This document shows, one piece after another, positions 7,774 through 15,814 of a DNA stretch of 22,101 bases (position 1 is its first letter; each line of letters opens with the position of its first letter). The translations under genes were made by a program, and so were the position numbers. This stretch comes from Deltaproteobacteria bacterium (GTDB lineage Bacteria; Desulfobacterota; Desulfarculia; Desulfarculales; Desulfarculaceae), in the NCBI GenBank assembly GCA_020444165.1, contig JAHLLK010000083.1:1-22101 (forward strand). The letters are read 5' to 3'. The notes beneath the pieces are model-generated. The model made no database searches. It was not told where the DNA came from and saw only the letters and a program-made list of their open reading frames with translations.

Positions 7774-7796
7774 GATCGATCCTTTTCCGCCGGGGT

Positions 7797-7828
7797 AAAA
7801 ATGCTCCGGGGGGCGCGGCTCCCCGGGC
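7797..7828 (-). terminator. Intrinsic-terminator-like hairpin in the leader of paralogue 3
   Basis: On the minus strand, GCCCGGGG (7828-7821) pairs with CCCCGGAGC (7811-7803) with one bulged A, followed directly by ATTTTT. It lies 24 bases before the ATG of the 627-residue gene and about 120 bases after the stop of the gene upstream. It can be read either as the terminator of paralogue 2 or as an attenuator in the leader of paralogue 3. Confidence 0.5.
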
Positions 7829-7847
7829 GGCTCCGGCGGTGGAGATC

Positions 7848-7876
7848 AATATGCCATGATTTCCTAGGAATTTGAA
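7848..7876 (-). promoter_or_regulatory. Candidate sigma-70 promoter for paralogue 3
   Basis: The minus strand reads TTCAAA, a 17-base spacer, then CATATT. Each box matches the consensus at 4 of 6 positions. The predicted start of transcription is about 68 bases before the ATG, upstream of the terminator-like hairpin. Confidence 0.4.
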
Positions 7877-7904
7877 CCCGAAAAACCACCGGGGACGGCG
7901 GAAA

Positions 7905-7945
7905 TAAGGCGGGGCCGCCCGGCTCTCAGGGACAGCCCCGGCGGG
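7905..7945 (-). terminator. Possible terminator after paralogue 2
   Basis: Immediately after the stop the minus strand can fold CCGCCGGGGCT against AGCCGGGCGG with one mismatch, and TTATTT lies shortly after the stem. The stem is GC-rich but imperfect. Confidence 0.3.
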
Positions 7946-7947
7946 GC

Positions 7948-9801
7948 CTAGCGGTAGGCCCAACCCAGGGAGCTTTGCCGCTGCCAGGCCGGCAGGTTGG
8001 CCTGAACCCAGGCCAGTTCATGGGGGTTGGCCGTGTAGAAATGGCCGCCCGTGGCCGGGTCGTAGAACTTGTATACTTCCCAGGCTCCCCCCACGCTCGT
8101 GGGGAAGGCCCAGCCCTGGTCCCGCTCGGCCCGCCAGCCGAGGTTCACCAGGGCGTCCCGTTCGCCGTTACGCAGGGTCAGGTAGTGCTGGCCGCTGGCG
8201 GGGTCATAGAGCCGGTGCACCGGCCGCGCGCCCGCGAGCGCCGTGCCGGCCAGGTAGAAAGGCGCCGGGGTGGACTCGTCCGACCAGCCCAAGGTGGCCA
8301 GGACCTGGGCCTCCCGGGCGTCGGTGGTGTAGAAGTGCTGCCCGTCCGCGGGGTGGTAAAGCCGGTACACCGGCTTCTGCGTCCCGGCGTCCACCGTGAG
8401 GTTCACGGTGATCTGGCTGAAGGCCCCGGTGGCCTGGTTCCGCCCCACGATCGCGGCCTGGTGCAGGCCCGGGGCCAAATCACCGGTGGCGAAGGACACG
8501 GTCACGTCCCGGCTGCTCACCGGGCCCAGGTTGCCGGACGCGGGGTCCACCGCGAGCCAGGGCTGGTTGGCGGCCAGGGCAAAGGTGAACCCCAAGGCCC
8601 CCAGGCTGCGCGCCGACACGATCTGGGTCACGGGGCTCTGGCCCGGGGTCGTGGTCAGGTTAAGGGTCGCCGGGGTGAGGAGCAGATCGGCCGAGGGGTA
8701 CTCGTAGGCCCCCCGGTCCACCACCTGGTTTTGCACCCGGGGCAGCCCGTCCAGGTCGACCGCCGGCAGGTCCGGGGCGGCGTTGTCGCCCGTGTCCCGG
8801 CCGGGGGAGGCCGCGGTGGGCCGGAAGTCGGCGTCCAGGGCCGGGTCCTGGTCCAGAGTGCCGTTTTCCGCGAACAGGTCCGCCGGGGAAGCCGCGTGAG
8901 CTCCCAGGATATTGGCGGAAAGCGTCACGGGCACCATGGGGTCGGGGTAGCCGGTGGCCGCGAAGATATCGTTGGATTCCGCCAGGGTCGCGAGGTTGCC
9001 CCAGATCACGTTGTTGGCCAGAGTGGGTTGGCCCTGGTTGGAGTCCAAGGACAAGGCCACGCCGCCGCCGGCCATGGCGCGGTTATCCACGATGGTGTTG
9101 TTGACCAGGGTCACGTCCCCCGTGCCCTGGCAGTAGATGGCCCCGCCCAGCCCCGCGAGGATCTGGTTGCTGCTGAACAGGCAATCGGCCACCAACACCC
9201 GGGTTTGCGCCTCGGCCATGATAAACAGCCCGCCTCCCCGTTCACCGGCTCCTCCCACCGTGGTCTGGTTGCGCTGGAAAACCGAGCTTTCCACCACCAC
9301 TTCCCGGGTGGCCGAGACCAGAGCCCCCAGGCCGAGGCCGGTGACTTGCTGGTTATCCAGGAAGGCGCAGTTAGTGACCCGGATCGTGGTGTCGGTCCCG
9401 GTCAAGCCAACCAAGAGCCCGATCCCGGCCACGTAGCCACCACCCCCATGTTGCACGGTCAGGTTTTGCAGGCTCAGGCTGTAGCCATCCCCTGCGGCCT
9501 GGAAATTGGCCACCTGCAGCACCCCGCCGCCGTCCAACACCGCCTGCCCTCCTACGCCCAGGAGCACCAGGGAGTGGTTGATTTCAGCGCTGCTGAAAGT
9601 GACGGTGGCGGTCAGGTTATAAGTGCCGGCCGCCAGGTTGATGGTGTCGTCTTCGTTGTTGACCGCCGCGGTGGCCAGGGCGGCAGTCAGCTCGGCCTCG
9701 TTGGCCACGTCGAACACGGCCGCCCGGGCCGGGCCGGGAGCCAGGCAGATCAGGGCGCAGAAAACCGCCAGAAACCACAGGCAAGGTCGGTAGGCAGGCA
9801 C
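7948..9801 (-). CDS. Secreted beta-helix protein with BACON-like and DUF5648-like domains (paralogue 2)
   Basis: I place the start at the GTG at 9801, giving 617 residues. This puts the signal peptide (VPAYRPCLWFLAVFCALICL…ARA) at the very N-terminus, as in the paralogues (MPAAGKS…, MPPARIL…), and GGGGGGGAAA precedes it. The ATG at 9873 would add 24 non-hydrophobic residues. The beta-helix (AVFDVANEAELTAALATA…) runs to about 370. One BACON-like domain follows (WLAVDPASGNLGPVSSRDVTVSFATG). Three DUF5648-like repeats cover about 477-617, and the protein ends GWAYR. It is closest to the gene upstream: 61 consecutive bases at 8100-8160 are identical to 10117-10177, which suggests recent duplication or gene conversion. 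Confidence 0.87.
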   Translation of the reverse strand: MPAYRPCLWFLAVFCALICLAPGPARAAVFDVANEAELTAALATAAVNNEDDTINLAAGTYNLTATVTFSSAEINHSLVLLGVGGQAVLDGGGVLQVANFQAAGDGYSLSLQNLTVQHGGGGYVAGIGLLVGLTGTDTTIRVTNCAFLDNQQVTGLGLGALVSATREVVVESSVFQRNQTTVGGAGERGGGLFIMAEAQTRVLVADCLFSSNQILAGLGGAIYCQGTGDVTLVNNTIVDNRAMAGGGVALSLDSNQGQPTLANNVIWGNLATLAESNDIFAATGYPDPMVPVTLSANILGAHAASPADLFAENGTLDQDPALDADFRPTAASPGRDTGDNAAPDLPAVDLDGLPRVQNQVVDRGAYEYPSADLLLTPATLNLTTTPGQSPVTQIVSARSLGALGFTFALAANQPWLAVDPASGNLGPVSSRDVTVSFATGDLAPGLHQAAIVGRNQATGAFSQITVNLTVDAGTQKPVYRLYHPADGQHFYTTDAREAQVLATLGWSDESTPAPFYLAGTALAGARPVHRLYDPASGQHYLTLRNGERDALVNLGWRAERDQGWAFPTSVGGAWEVYKFYDPATGGHFYTANPHELAWVQANLPAWQRQSSLGWAYR

Positions 9802-9879
9802 GGATTTCCCCCCCAAGCCGCCGGGCAGGCAAAAACGGTTATGGTTGGGATGCGGATGCAAGCTGATGGCCACCGGCCC

Positions 9880-9885
9880 TGTATA
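9880..9885 (-). promoter_or_regulatory. Candidate -10 box for paralogue 2
   Basis: The minus strand shows TATACA, with a poor TTATTT -35 some 17 bases upstream. It predicts a start of transcription at about 9873. That fits the GTG start at 9801 and argues against the ATG at 9873. Confidence 0.25.
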
Positions 9886-9928
9886 GCACCATCTCCGGTA
9901 AAAAATAACCTTTTTTTGGGGGCTGCGG

Positions 9929-9954
9929 CGGGCCCGCCCCGGGGGACGGGCCCG
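9929..9954 (-). terminator. Hairpin after paralogue 1
   Basis: CGGGCCCG at 9929-9936 pairs with the same palindrome at 9947-9954, starting 11 bases after the stop of the 618-residue paralogue. On the minus strand it is followed by C and A runs, with T6 only about 25 bases later. This is not a textbook intrinsic terminator. Confidence 0.3.
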
Positions 9955-9964
9955 GGGTCAGGTC

Positions 9965-11821
9965 TTAGCGGTAGGCGTAACCCAGGGGGCTTTGTTGCTG
10001 CCAGGCGGGCAGGTTGGCCTGGATCCAGGCCACCTCGTGCGGGTTGGCCGTGTAGAAATGGAAGCCCGTGGCCGGGTCGTAGAACGTGGCCACCTCGCTG
10101 GCTCCCCCCAGGCTGCTGGGGAAGGCCCAGCCCTGGTCCCGCTCGGCCCGCCAGCCGAGGTTCACCAGGGCGTCCCGCTCGCCGTTTCTGAGGGTCAGGT
10201 AGTGCGCGCCGCCCGCGGGATTGTAGAGCCGGTGCACCGGCCGCGCGCCGGGGTGCGCCGTGCTGATGAGGTAGAAGGGCGCCGGGGTGGACTCGTCCGC
10301 CCAGCCCAGGGCCGCCAGGGCCTGGGCCTCGTGGGGGTCGCTGGTGAAGAAGTGCTGCCCGTCTCCAGGGTTGTAGAGCCGGTACACCGGCTTCTTGGCC
10401 ACATCTTCCACGGTGAGGTTCACGGTGATTTGGCTGGAGTTTCCGCTGACCAGGTCATGCCCCACGATCTGGGCCTTATAGGCGCCCGGGGCCAGATTGC
10501 CGGTGGCGAAGGACACGGTCACGTCCCGGCTGCCGACCGGGGCCAAAGGCGCCGACGCGGGGTCCACCGCGAGCCAGGACTGGTTCAGGTCCAGGCCAAA
10601 CTGGAAGCCCAAGCCCCCCAGATTGCGCGCGGTCACGATCTGGGCCACGGGACTCTGGCCCGGGGTCGTGGTCAGGTTCAGGGTCGCCGGGGTGAGCAGC
10701 AGCTCGGCCGCCGGGTACTCATAGGCCCCCCGGTCCACCACCTGGTTCTGCACCCGGGGCATCCCGCCCAGGTCCAGGGTCCCCAGATTCGGGGCGTTGT
10801 TGTCGCCGGTGTCCCGGCCGGGCGAGGCCTCGGTGGGGCGGAAGTTGCCGTCCAGGGCGGGGTCCTGGTCCAGGGTGCCGGTTTCGTTGAACACATTCGT
10901 GGGATCCCCGACCCGGGCGCCCAGGATGTTGTTACCCAGCACCACCGCCGTATATGGAACCACATAGTTGAAGGCACAATACAAATCAGCTCCCCCCCCC
11001 GCCACGGCGGTGTTGCCCCGGATCACGTTGTTCACCACCTGCGGCTGGGTGGCGCCGGAACGCAGGTCCAGGAACACCCCACCCGTTGTTCCCGCGTGGT
11101 TGCCCACCACGGTGTTGTTGACCAGCGTGTAGTCCGCCCCTCCGGTGCAGTACAGGGCCCCACCGGCCCCCCCGCTTTCCCCTCCCTGGTTGCCGGTGAA
11201 CAGGCTGTCGCTCACCAGGATCCGGCCCGCGATATCGTTGACGACGATCGCCATGCCCCCGCCCTGCACAAAGGCGGTCGCGGGCGTGGCGGGCGCATTG
11301 TCCTGCACGCGGCAGCGCCGCACCTCCACCAGGGCGGTGGCCCTCAAAACCGACCCGGGGCCGAGGCCATCGCCGCCCACATTGTTCAGTACGGTGCAGT
11401 CCGCCAGGTGCAGGGAGGAGTTGGCGCCCTGCAGCTGGACGGCGAGGCCGGCCCCGTTGGCCACCCCGGCTCCATGCCGAAAATGCAGGTTTTGCAGGGT
11501 AAGGGATATGCCTTCCGTGGCGCTGGTGAACCTGGCCACCTGCACGGTGTTCCCGCCGTCCAGCAAGGCTGGCCCCCCCACCCCCTGCAACACGAGGGAA
11601 TGGTTGGTTTCGGCCGTATCGAAGACCAGGGTGCTGGAGAGGCTGTAGTAATTGGAGGCCAGGTTGATGGTGTCGTCCTCGTCATTGGCCGCCGCAATGG
11701 CCAAGGCGGCGGCCAGCTCGGCTTCGCTGGCCACGTCGAACACCGCCGCCGAGGCGGGTCCGGGGAGCAGGGTGAAGAGGGACAGACAGACAACCAGGGA
11801 CAGGATTCTGGCGGGGGGCAT
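9965..11821 (-). CDS. Secreted beta-helix protein with BACON-like and DUF5648-like domains (paralogue 1)
   Basis: 618 residues. The Sec signal peptide is residues 1-25, ending PASA. The beta-helix opens with VFDVASEAELAAALAIAAANDEDDTINL and has rungs such as VSDSLFTGN, LVNNTVVGN and VVNNVIRGN up to about residue 370. A single BACON-like domain follows (WLAVDPASAPLAPVGSRDVTVSFATG), then three DUF5648-like repeats at 478-618 (YRLYNPGDGQHFFTS, HRLYNPAGGAHYLT, ATFYDPATGFHFYT), ending GYAYR. GAGGT lies a few bases before the ATG. It is first in the tandem array and probably has its own promoter. Nothing indicates an enzyme active site. A structural or carbohydrate-binding extracellular role is inference. 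Confidence 0.88.
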   Translation of the reverse strand: MPPARILSLVVCLSLFTLLPGPASAAVFDVASEAELAAALAIAAANDEDDTINLASNYYSLSSTLVFDTAETNHSLVLQGVGGPALLDGGNTVQVARFTSATEGISLTLQNLHFRHGAGVANGAGLAVQLQGANSSLHLADCTVLNNVGGDGLGPGSVLRATALVEVRRCRVQDNAPATPATAFVQGGGMAIVVNDIAGRILVSDSLFTGNQGGESGGAGGALYCTGGADYTLVNNTVVGNHAGTTGGVFLDLRSGATQPQVVNNVIRGNTAVAGGGADLYCAFNYVVPYTAVVLGNNILGARVGDPTNVFNETGTLDQDPALDGNFRPTEASPGRDTGDNNAPNLGTLDLGGMPRVQNQVVDRGAYEYPAAELLLTPATLNLTTTPGQSPVAQIVTARNLGGLGFQFGLDLNQSWLAVDPASAPLAPVGSRDVTVSFATGNLAPGAYKAQIVGHDLVSGNSSQITVNLTVEDVAKKPVYRLYNPGDGQHFFTSDPHEAQALAALGWADESTPAPFYLISTAHPGARPVHRLYNPAGGAHYLTLRNGERDALVNLGWRAERDQGWAFPSSLGGASEVATFYDPATGFHFYTANPHEVAWIQANLPAWQQQSPLGYAYR

Positions 11822-11867
11822 GGCTTACCTCGGGGGCCACCGAAGCGGGCAGGTATCAATATTCAGT

Positions 11868-11873
11868 ATTATA
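11868..11873 (-). promoter_or_regulatory. Consensus -10 box for paralogue 1
   Basis: The minus strand carries a perfect TATAAT about 47 bases before the ATG of the 618-residue gene. The -35 region 17 bases upstream (GCAAAA) is poor, so an activator or another sigma factor may be needed. Both this leader and that of paralogue 3 contain ATCAATAT on the plus strand near the -10 region. Confidence 0.45.
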
Positions 11874-11991
11874 AGGAACAAAATTGTTGATTTTGCTGAA
11901 AGAGATTATTAGCACCCGTCATACGGCTAAACCAAGCTAATTCTGCCCCGCCGGTCCGGGGGCCGTCCCCGGGGAGCGCGCCCCAGGCTGG

Positions 11992-12085
11992 TTGGCGGAA
12001 AGCGTGACCCAGAGGGCTCAGTTGCTCCCACGGGGCAAGGCGGTCAGGGTGGCGGCCACGGAGGGCGGCGGTTCGCGCCAGGGAG
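11992..12085 (-). pseudogene. Frameshifted relic of a DUF5648-like C-terminal tail
   Basis: On the minus strand one frame reads PWEQLSPLGHAFR, which matches the paralogue endings AWQQQSPLGYAYR and TWEQQNSLGFTFR. The preceding segment, VAATLTALP, matches the usual AWIQANLP but is in another frame. A single-base deletion near 12030, relative to the peroxidase gene tail, explains the shift. The stop codon that normally follows is missing and the upstream part of the module is not recognisable. This is a remnant of another family member. Confidence 0.6.
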
Positions 12086-12146
12086 AGAAGCGGGACTTCA
12101 GGAAAATCAACCGGCGGGGGAAGACCCGGGCGGCCTCGGGCGGGGT

Positions 12147-13544
12147 TCAGTAGGCGTGGGGGCTGACCCAGCCGCGCACCAGGGTGATCAGGACGATCTT
12201 GAGGTCGAACCAGAGGGACCAGTTCTCGATGTAATAAAGGTCGTGCTCGATGCGGCGCTCCAGGGAGGTGTTGCCGCGCCAGCCGTTGATCTGGGCCCAG
12301 CCGGTCATGCCGGCCTTGGTCTTGTGGCGCAGCATGTAGCCCGGAATTTGGTGGCGGAACTCGGTGATGAACTCGGGCCGCTCCGGCCGGGGCCCCACCA
12401 GGCTCATGTCGCCGCGAAGCACGTTGAAAAGCTGGGGCAGCTCGTCCAGGCTGGTCTTGCGGATGAAGGAGCCGAAACGGGTGCGGCGGGGGTCCTCGGG
12501 GCAGGCCCACACCGGGCCGCAGTCCCTTTCCGCGTCCCGGGCCATGGAGCGGAACTTCAGCATGTCAAATACCCGGCCGTCCATGCCCATGCGCTTTTGG
12601 CGGTAGAGCACCGGCCCGGGGGAGGAGAGCTTCACCCCCAGGGTCACGGCCAGCATCACCGGGCCCAGGAGGATGATGGCCACCAGGCTGCCGGCCAGAT
12701 CCATGGCCCGCTTGGCCACCCGGGCCCAACCCTCCAGGGGGCTGCCCCGGAGCCCGATGATGGGCATGCCCTCGAACTCCTCGATGGAGTTCTTGAAGCG
12801 CATGAAGCGGTAGAGGTCGGGCACGATCTTGATGTCCACCATCTCGTCGGCCACGTTGTTGATCACGTCGTAGATGCGGTCGTGGGCCGCCAGCGGCAGG
12901 GCGATGATCACCACCTGCACGGGGTTGCGGGCCAGCACCTCGGGGATTTCCTGGTACAGGCCCATGACCGGCAGTTCGTCCACGGTCTGGCCCACCAGCT
13001 CCGGGCGCCGGGTGAGGAAGCCCACCAGCCGGAGGCCCAATTCGGGGTGGGAGCGGATCATCTGGGCCACGGTGCGGCCCAGCTCCTCCACCCCCACGAT
13101 GATCACCCCCTCGCCGGGGTCGCTCTTCCGGCGGCGGGTCCAGACCCGGTGCCAAAAGGGGCGGCTGACGATCATGGTCACCGTGAGGAGTATGAAGAAC
13201 TGGGCAAAGACCAGGCGGGAAAGCTCATAGGCCCGGAGGAAATAGGTGAGGGCGATGGCCACCACCGCGCCCAGGGTGACCGCCCGGAGGATGGGCCACC
13301 AGGCCTGGGCCAGGCGGGCCCAGGGCCGGCGGTACAACCCCATCACCGGCAAGGTCACGGCGAACACCGTGAGCACCAGAAAGAGCAGGATGACGTATTG
13401 CTGAATGGGCGGAGTGCCCTTGGTCACCGGGATTATGGGCAGGAAGAAACGAACGTAATAGGAAAGAAGCCAACAGACGGCCACCAGGGCCAAGTCGCCC
13501 GCGTAGAGGACTGAGCGAAAAAATTGCAGGCGTTTCTGGAACAT
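12147..13544 (-). CDS. Polyprenyl-phosphate sugar-1-phosphate transferase (WcaJ/PssY-like)
   Basis: 465 residues, the full length for the undecaprenyl-phosphate glucose phosphotransferase type. Four hydrophobic segments occupy about residues 13-128. A Rossmann-like domain begins near 147 (GVIIVGVEELG). The catalytic bacterial sugar transferase domain starts near 275 (KRAMDLAGS plus a membrane segment). It contains SPGPVLYRQKRMGMDGR, KLRS-like KFRSM, RKTSLDELPQLFNV and SLVGPRPE (381-388), and the protein ends in SPHAY. The enzyme transfers a hexose-1-phosphate to the lipid carrier at the inner membrane, the first step of exopolysaccharide units. The sugar cannot be told from the sequence. AAAGGG precedes the ATG. 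No glycosyltransferase cluster follows; instead the secreted beta-helix genes do. Confidence 0.92.
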   Translation of the reverse strand: MFQKRLQFFRSVLYAGDLALVAVCWLLSYYVRFFLPIIPVTKGTPPIQQYVILLFLVLTVFAVTLPVMGLYRRPWARLAQAWWPILRAVTLGAVVAIALTYFLRAYELSRLVFAQFFILLTVTMIVSRPFWHRVWTRRRKSDPGEGVIIVGVEELGRTVAQMIRSHPELGLRLVGFLTRRPELVGQTVDELPVMGLYQEIPEVLARNPVQVVIIALPLAAHDRIYDVINNVADEMVDIKIVPDLYRFMRFKNSIEEFEGMPIIGLRGSPLEGWARVAKRAMDLAGSLVAIILLGPVMLAVTLGVKLSSPGPVLYRQKRMGMDGRVFDMLKFRSMARDAERDCGPVWACPEDPRRTRFGSFIRKTSLDELPQLFNVLRGDMSLVGPRPERPEFITEFRHQIPGYMLRHKTKAGMTGWAQINGWRGNTSLERRIEHDLYYIENWSLWFDLKIVLITLVRGWVSPHAY

Positions 13545-13611
13545 GCCCTTTAGTGTCCGCTGCCGCTACCGGAATTGGCGGTTGGCGCCGGCAGCGGGCA
13601 AACGCGGAGTG

Positions 13612-13974
13612 TCACACGCCCCGGACTTTTTCGTTGGCCTCTTGACGCTTTTTGCAGTCAATGCACAAAGTGGTCACCGGCCGAGCCTTCAACCGTTCGT
13701 CGCTGATGTCCTCACCGCAGGACTCGCAGATACCGTAAGAGCCGTCATCGATGCGCTCCAGGGCTTCCTCGATCTTGGCGATGAGCTTCCGCTCGCGGTC
13801 CCGAATCCTCAAGAGGAAATTGCGGTCCGACTCCATGGCCGCCCGGTCGGTGGGATCGGGCAGATTGTCCTTGTCGTCGGTCATGCCGCTCACCGTACTC
13901 GCGGCTTCCTTGCGCAACTCCTCCAGCTTCTCATGCATCAAATTGCGGAAGAATTCCAGTTTTTCCTGGTCCAT
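13612..13974 (-). CDS. dksA: DksA/TraR-family RNA polymerase-binding regulator
   Basis: 120 residues, shorter than the about 151 of the E. coli protein but typical of short DksA forms. The N-terminal half is a predicted coiled coil. D40, D43 and A45 form the DxxDxA tip motif needed for action in the RNA polymerase secondary channel. A four-cysteine zinc finger is complete (C83, C86, C104, C107). The protein is expected to work with ppGpp in stringent control of rRNA and amino-acid genes. AGAGGA lies 5 bases before the ATG, and a good promoter lies at 14012-14040. The DxxDxA motif favours DksA over a plain TraR-like protein. Confidence 0.9.
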   Translation of the reverse strand: MDQEKLEFFRNLMHEKLEELRKEAASTVSGMTDDKDNLPDPTDRAAMESDRNFLLRIRDRERKLIAKIEEALERIDDGSYGICESCGEDISDERLKARPVTTLCIDCKKRQEANEKVRGV

Positions 13975-14011
13975 GGCATCCTCTCAGTCCCACGGGCTGA
14001 TTGACGCGGGA

Positions 14012-14040
14012 ACTTTAGCACGCTGACCGGCGGGTGTAAA
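14012..14040 (-). promoter_or_regulatory. Candidate sigma-70 promoter for dksA
   Basis: The minus strand shows TTTACA (5 of 6), an exact 17-base spacer and TAAAGT (4 of 6). The predicted start of transcription is about 31 bases before the dksA ATG. A loose stem after the dnaJ stop (AAGCTC/GAGCTT) overlaps the -35 box. Confidence 0.5.
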
Positions 14041-14076
14041 GCTCGGGAGCGGTGTTTGGCTCTTCCCCGCGGGAGC

Positions 14077-15219
14077 TTAGTTGAAACCCCAACGCCGTTT
14101 TTTCTTCTTCTCACCCCCAAGGGCGGCTTCGCCCTCGGCCGGGGGCAGGGACGCGGCCTCGCGGTCGCCCAGGGCCGCCGCCTCCTCCAACAGCTCCTTC
14201 TGCCGTTTGCTGAGCTTGGAGGGGGTCTTCACCACCACCTGCACCAACAGGTCGCCCCGGCGTCCGCCCCGGAGGCTGGGCATGCCGAGCCCGGCCAGCT
14301 TCAGGGCCTGGCCGGTCTGCACCCCGGCCGGCAAGGGCAGTTCGGCCTCATCGTCCACCAGGGTGTCCACCATGACCGTGTGGCCCAGGGCGGCCTGGAA
14401 CATGGAGACTTCCAGGCGGCGGTAGAGATTGTCGCCTTCGCGCTCGAACACCGCATGGGGCGCCACGTGCACCACCACATAGAGGTCGCCGGGGCCGCCG
14501 CCCCGGAAGCCGCCCTCGCCTTCGCCGCGCATGCGGAGCCGCTGGCCGTGGTCGATGCCGGCCGGCACCTTCACCGACAGCTCCCGCTCCTGGAAGGCGC
14601 GGCCCCGCCCGCCGCAGTCGGGACAGGGGTCGGTGATGACCCGGCCCTCGCCGCGGCACACCGGGCAGGTGGTGGCCAGGCGGAAGAAGCCCTGGGCCCG
14701 GATCACCTGGCCGGAGCCGCCGCAATGGGCGCAGACGCTGGGGCCGGCGTCGTCGGCCGAGCCGGTGCCGTTGCAGGTCTTGCAGTTCACCTCGCGGCCG
14801 GCCTTGACGCTGGTTTCGAAGCCCTGGGCCGCCTGCTCCAGCGTGATCTCCAGGTCATAGCGCATGTCCCGGCCGGGCTGGGGGCCGGTGGCGCCCCTGC
14901 CGCGGGCCTGGCCGCCAAAGCCGAAGAGGTCGCCGAAGATGTCGCCGAAGGTGCTGAAGATGTCCTCGACCCCGCCGAAGCCGCTGAAGCCGGAGCGCTT
15001 GAGGCCATCGTGGCCATACATGTCGTAAAGGCGGCGCTTTTCCGGGTCCCGGAGCACCTCGTAGGCCTCGGCGCACTCCTTGAAGCGCTCCTCGGCCTCG
15101 GTGTCGTCCGGATTTCGGTCCGGATGATACTGCAGGGCCAGCTTGCGGTAGGTTTTCTTGATGACCTCGATGTCGCAGTCGCGCTCGACACCTAACGTCT
15201 CGTAGTAGCACTTCTTCAT
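14077..15219 (-). CDS. dnaJ: Chaperone DnaJ
   Basis: 380 residues from the ATG at 15219 ([11 protein letters not shown]). An in-frame ATG at 15255 would add 12 residues not found in the family. The J domain carries HPD at 32-34. A Gly/Phe-rich linker follows (SGFSGFGG…[13 protein letters not shown]). All four zinc-binding CxxCxGxG repeats are present ([32 protein letters not shown]; about 146-206). The two client-binding beta domains complete the protein. DnaJ stimulates DnaK ATPase and delivers unfolded clients. No dnaK or grpE lies in the window, so this copy is separate from any dnaK operon here. The C-terminus is lysine-rich ([10 protein letters not shown]). Confidence 0.95.
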   Translation of the reverse strand: MKKCYYETLGVERDCDIEVIKKTYRKLALQYHPDRNPDDTEAEERFKECAEAYEVLRDPEKRRLYDMYGHDGLKRSGFSGFGGVEDIFSTFGDIFGDLFGFGGQARGRGATGPQPGRDMRYDLEITLEQAAQGFETSVKAGREVNCKTCNGTGSADDAGPSVCAHCGGSGQVIRAQGFFRLATTCPVCRGEGRVITDPCPDCGGRGRAFQERELSVKVPAGIDHGQRLRMRGEGEGGFRGGGPGDLYVVVHVAPHAVFEREGDNLYRRLEVSMFQAALGHTVMVDTLVDDEAELPLPAGVQTGQALKLAGLGMPSLRGGRRGDLLVQVVVKTPSKLSKRQKELLEEAAALGDREAASLPPAEGEAALGGEKKKKRRWGFN

Positions 15220-15286
15220 GGCTGAACTCGGTCTCGGGCCGGCCCGGCCGGCCACCGGCCGGGGCGGGCGGGCATTACATTCCTTA

Positions 15287-15307
15287 TCCCGGGAAGTTCA
15301 TCCCGGG
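15287..15307. repeat. CCCGGG hairpin in the rpoZ-dnaJ gap
   Basis: Two CCCGGG blocks separated by AAGTTCAT, in the 223-base gap between rpoZ and dnaJ, can form a short hairpin. No clear dnaJ promoter or CIRCE element was found. The gap is otherwise extremely GC-rich and featureless to me. Confidence 0.35.
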
Positions 15308-15442
15308 TCTGTTATCCACGGGTCGCGCCCGCGCTGGCGGCCAGGCGCGCCGGGCGGGGCCGCGGCAGCCCCGCGCCAAATCCTGGGGCAACCCAGAGCC
15401 GGCCGGGCCGCCGGGCCGGCGTTCGGGCCGCCGGCGGAGGAG

Positions 15443-15814
15443 CTAGATGTCCTCCGGGTCCACCTCGGTCAGCTCGCCGTCCAGGACCAGCTCCTCCTGC
15501 AGGGGCTCTTCCTCTTCCTCGACCTCCTCGGCCGGGCGGGAAGCGCGGGCTTCCAGGGCGGCGGACGCTTCGAACAGGCGCGCCTTCTCCCGGGCCTCGG
15601 CCCGGGCCCGTTCCTCCTGGGCCTCCTCGGGGCTCACGGGGTAGATCTCGCCCGAGGCGATCTCCCGGAGGGCCAGCACTACTTCCTTGTTCTTGCTTTC
15701 CAGCATGGGCGGCGCGCCGTCCCGGAGCTGGCGCACCCGTTGGGCCGTCAAATGCACCAGGGAAAAACGGTTGGGCACTCTCCGCAGGCAATCTTCCACG
15801 GTCACTCTGGCCAT
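15443..15814 (-). CDS. rpoZ: RNA polymerase omega subunit
   Basis: 123 residues. The N-terminus [20 protein letters not shown] followed by a run of conserved residues ([22 protein letters not shown]) is diagnostic of omega, which binds beta-prime and helps assemble RNA polymerase. The E. coli protein is 91 residues. The extra length is an acidic tail ([13 protein letters not shown]… to PEDI). Omega contributes to a ppGpp binding site on the polymerase in E. coli, so its nearness to dksA is functionally suggestive. GGAGAG precedes the ATG and a promoter candidate lies upstream. Confidence 0.93.
   Translation of the reverse strand: MARVTVEDCLRRVPNRFSLVHLTAQRVRQLRDGAPPMLESKNKEVVLALREIASGEIYPVSPEEAQEERARAEAREKARLFEASAALEARASRPAEEVEEEEEPLQEELVLDGELTEVDPEDI

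Larger units (their letters stand above)
11822..12146. other. Gap between the sugar transferase and paralogue 1
   Basis: This 325-base gap holds the promoter region of the 618-residue paralogue near 11868 and a decayed copy of a DUF5648-like tail at about 11992-12085. I see no intact gene. Confidence 0.6.

Noticed and set aside
9802..9873. ATG at 9873 as the start of paralogue 2
   Set aside because: It would place 24 polar residues before the signal peptide. The paralogues start right at the signal peptide, and a candidate -10 box at 9880-9885 would put the start of transcription at that ATG.
15220..15255. Upstream ATG for dnaJ
   Set aside because: It adds 12 residues not seen in DnaJ, while [11 protein letters not shown] is the expected N-terminus.
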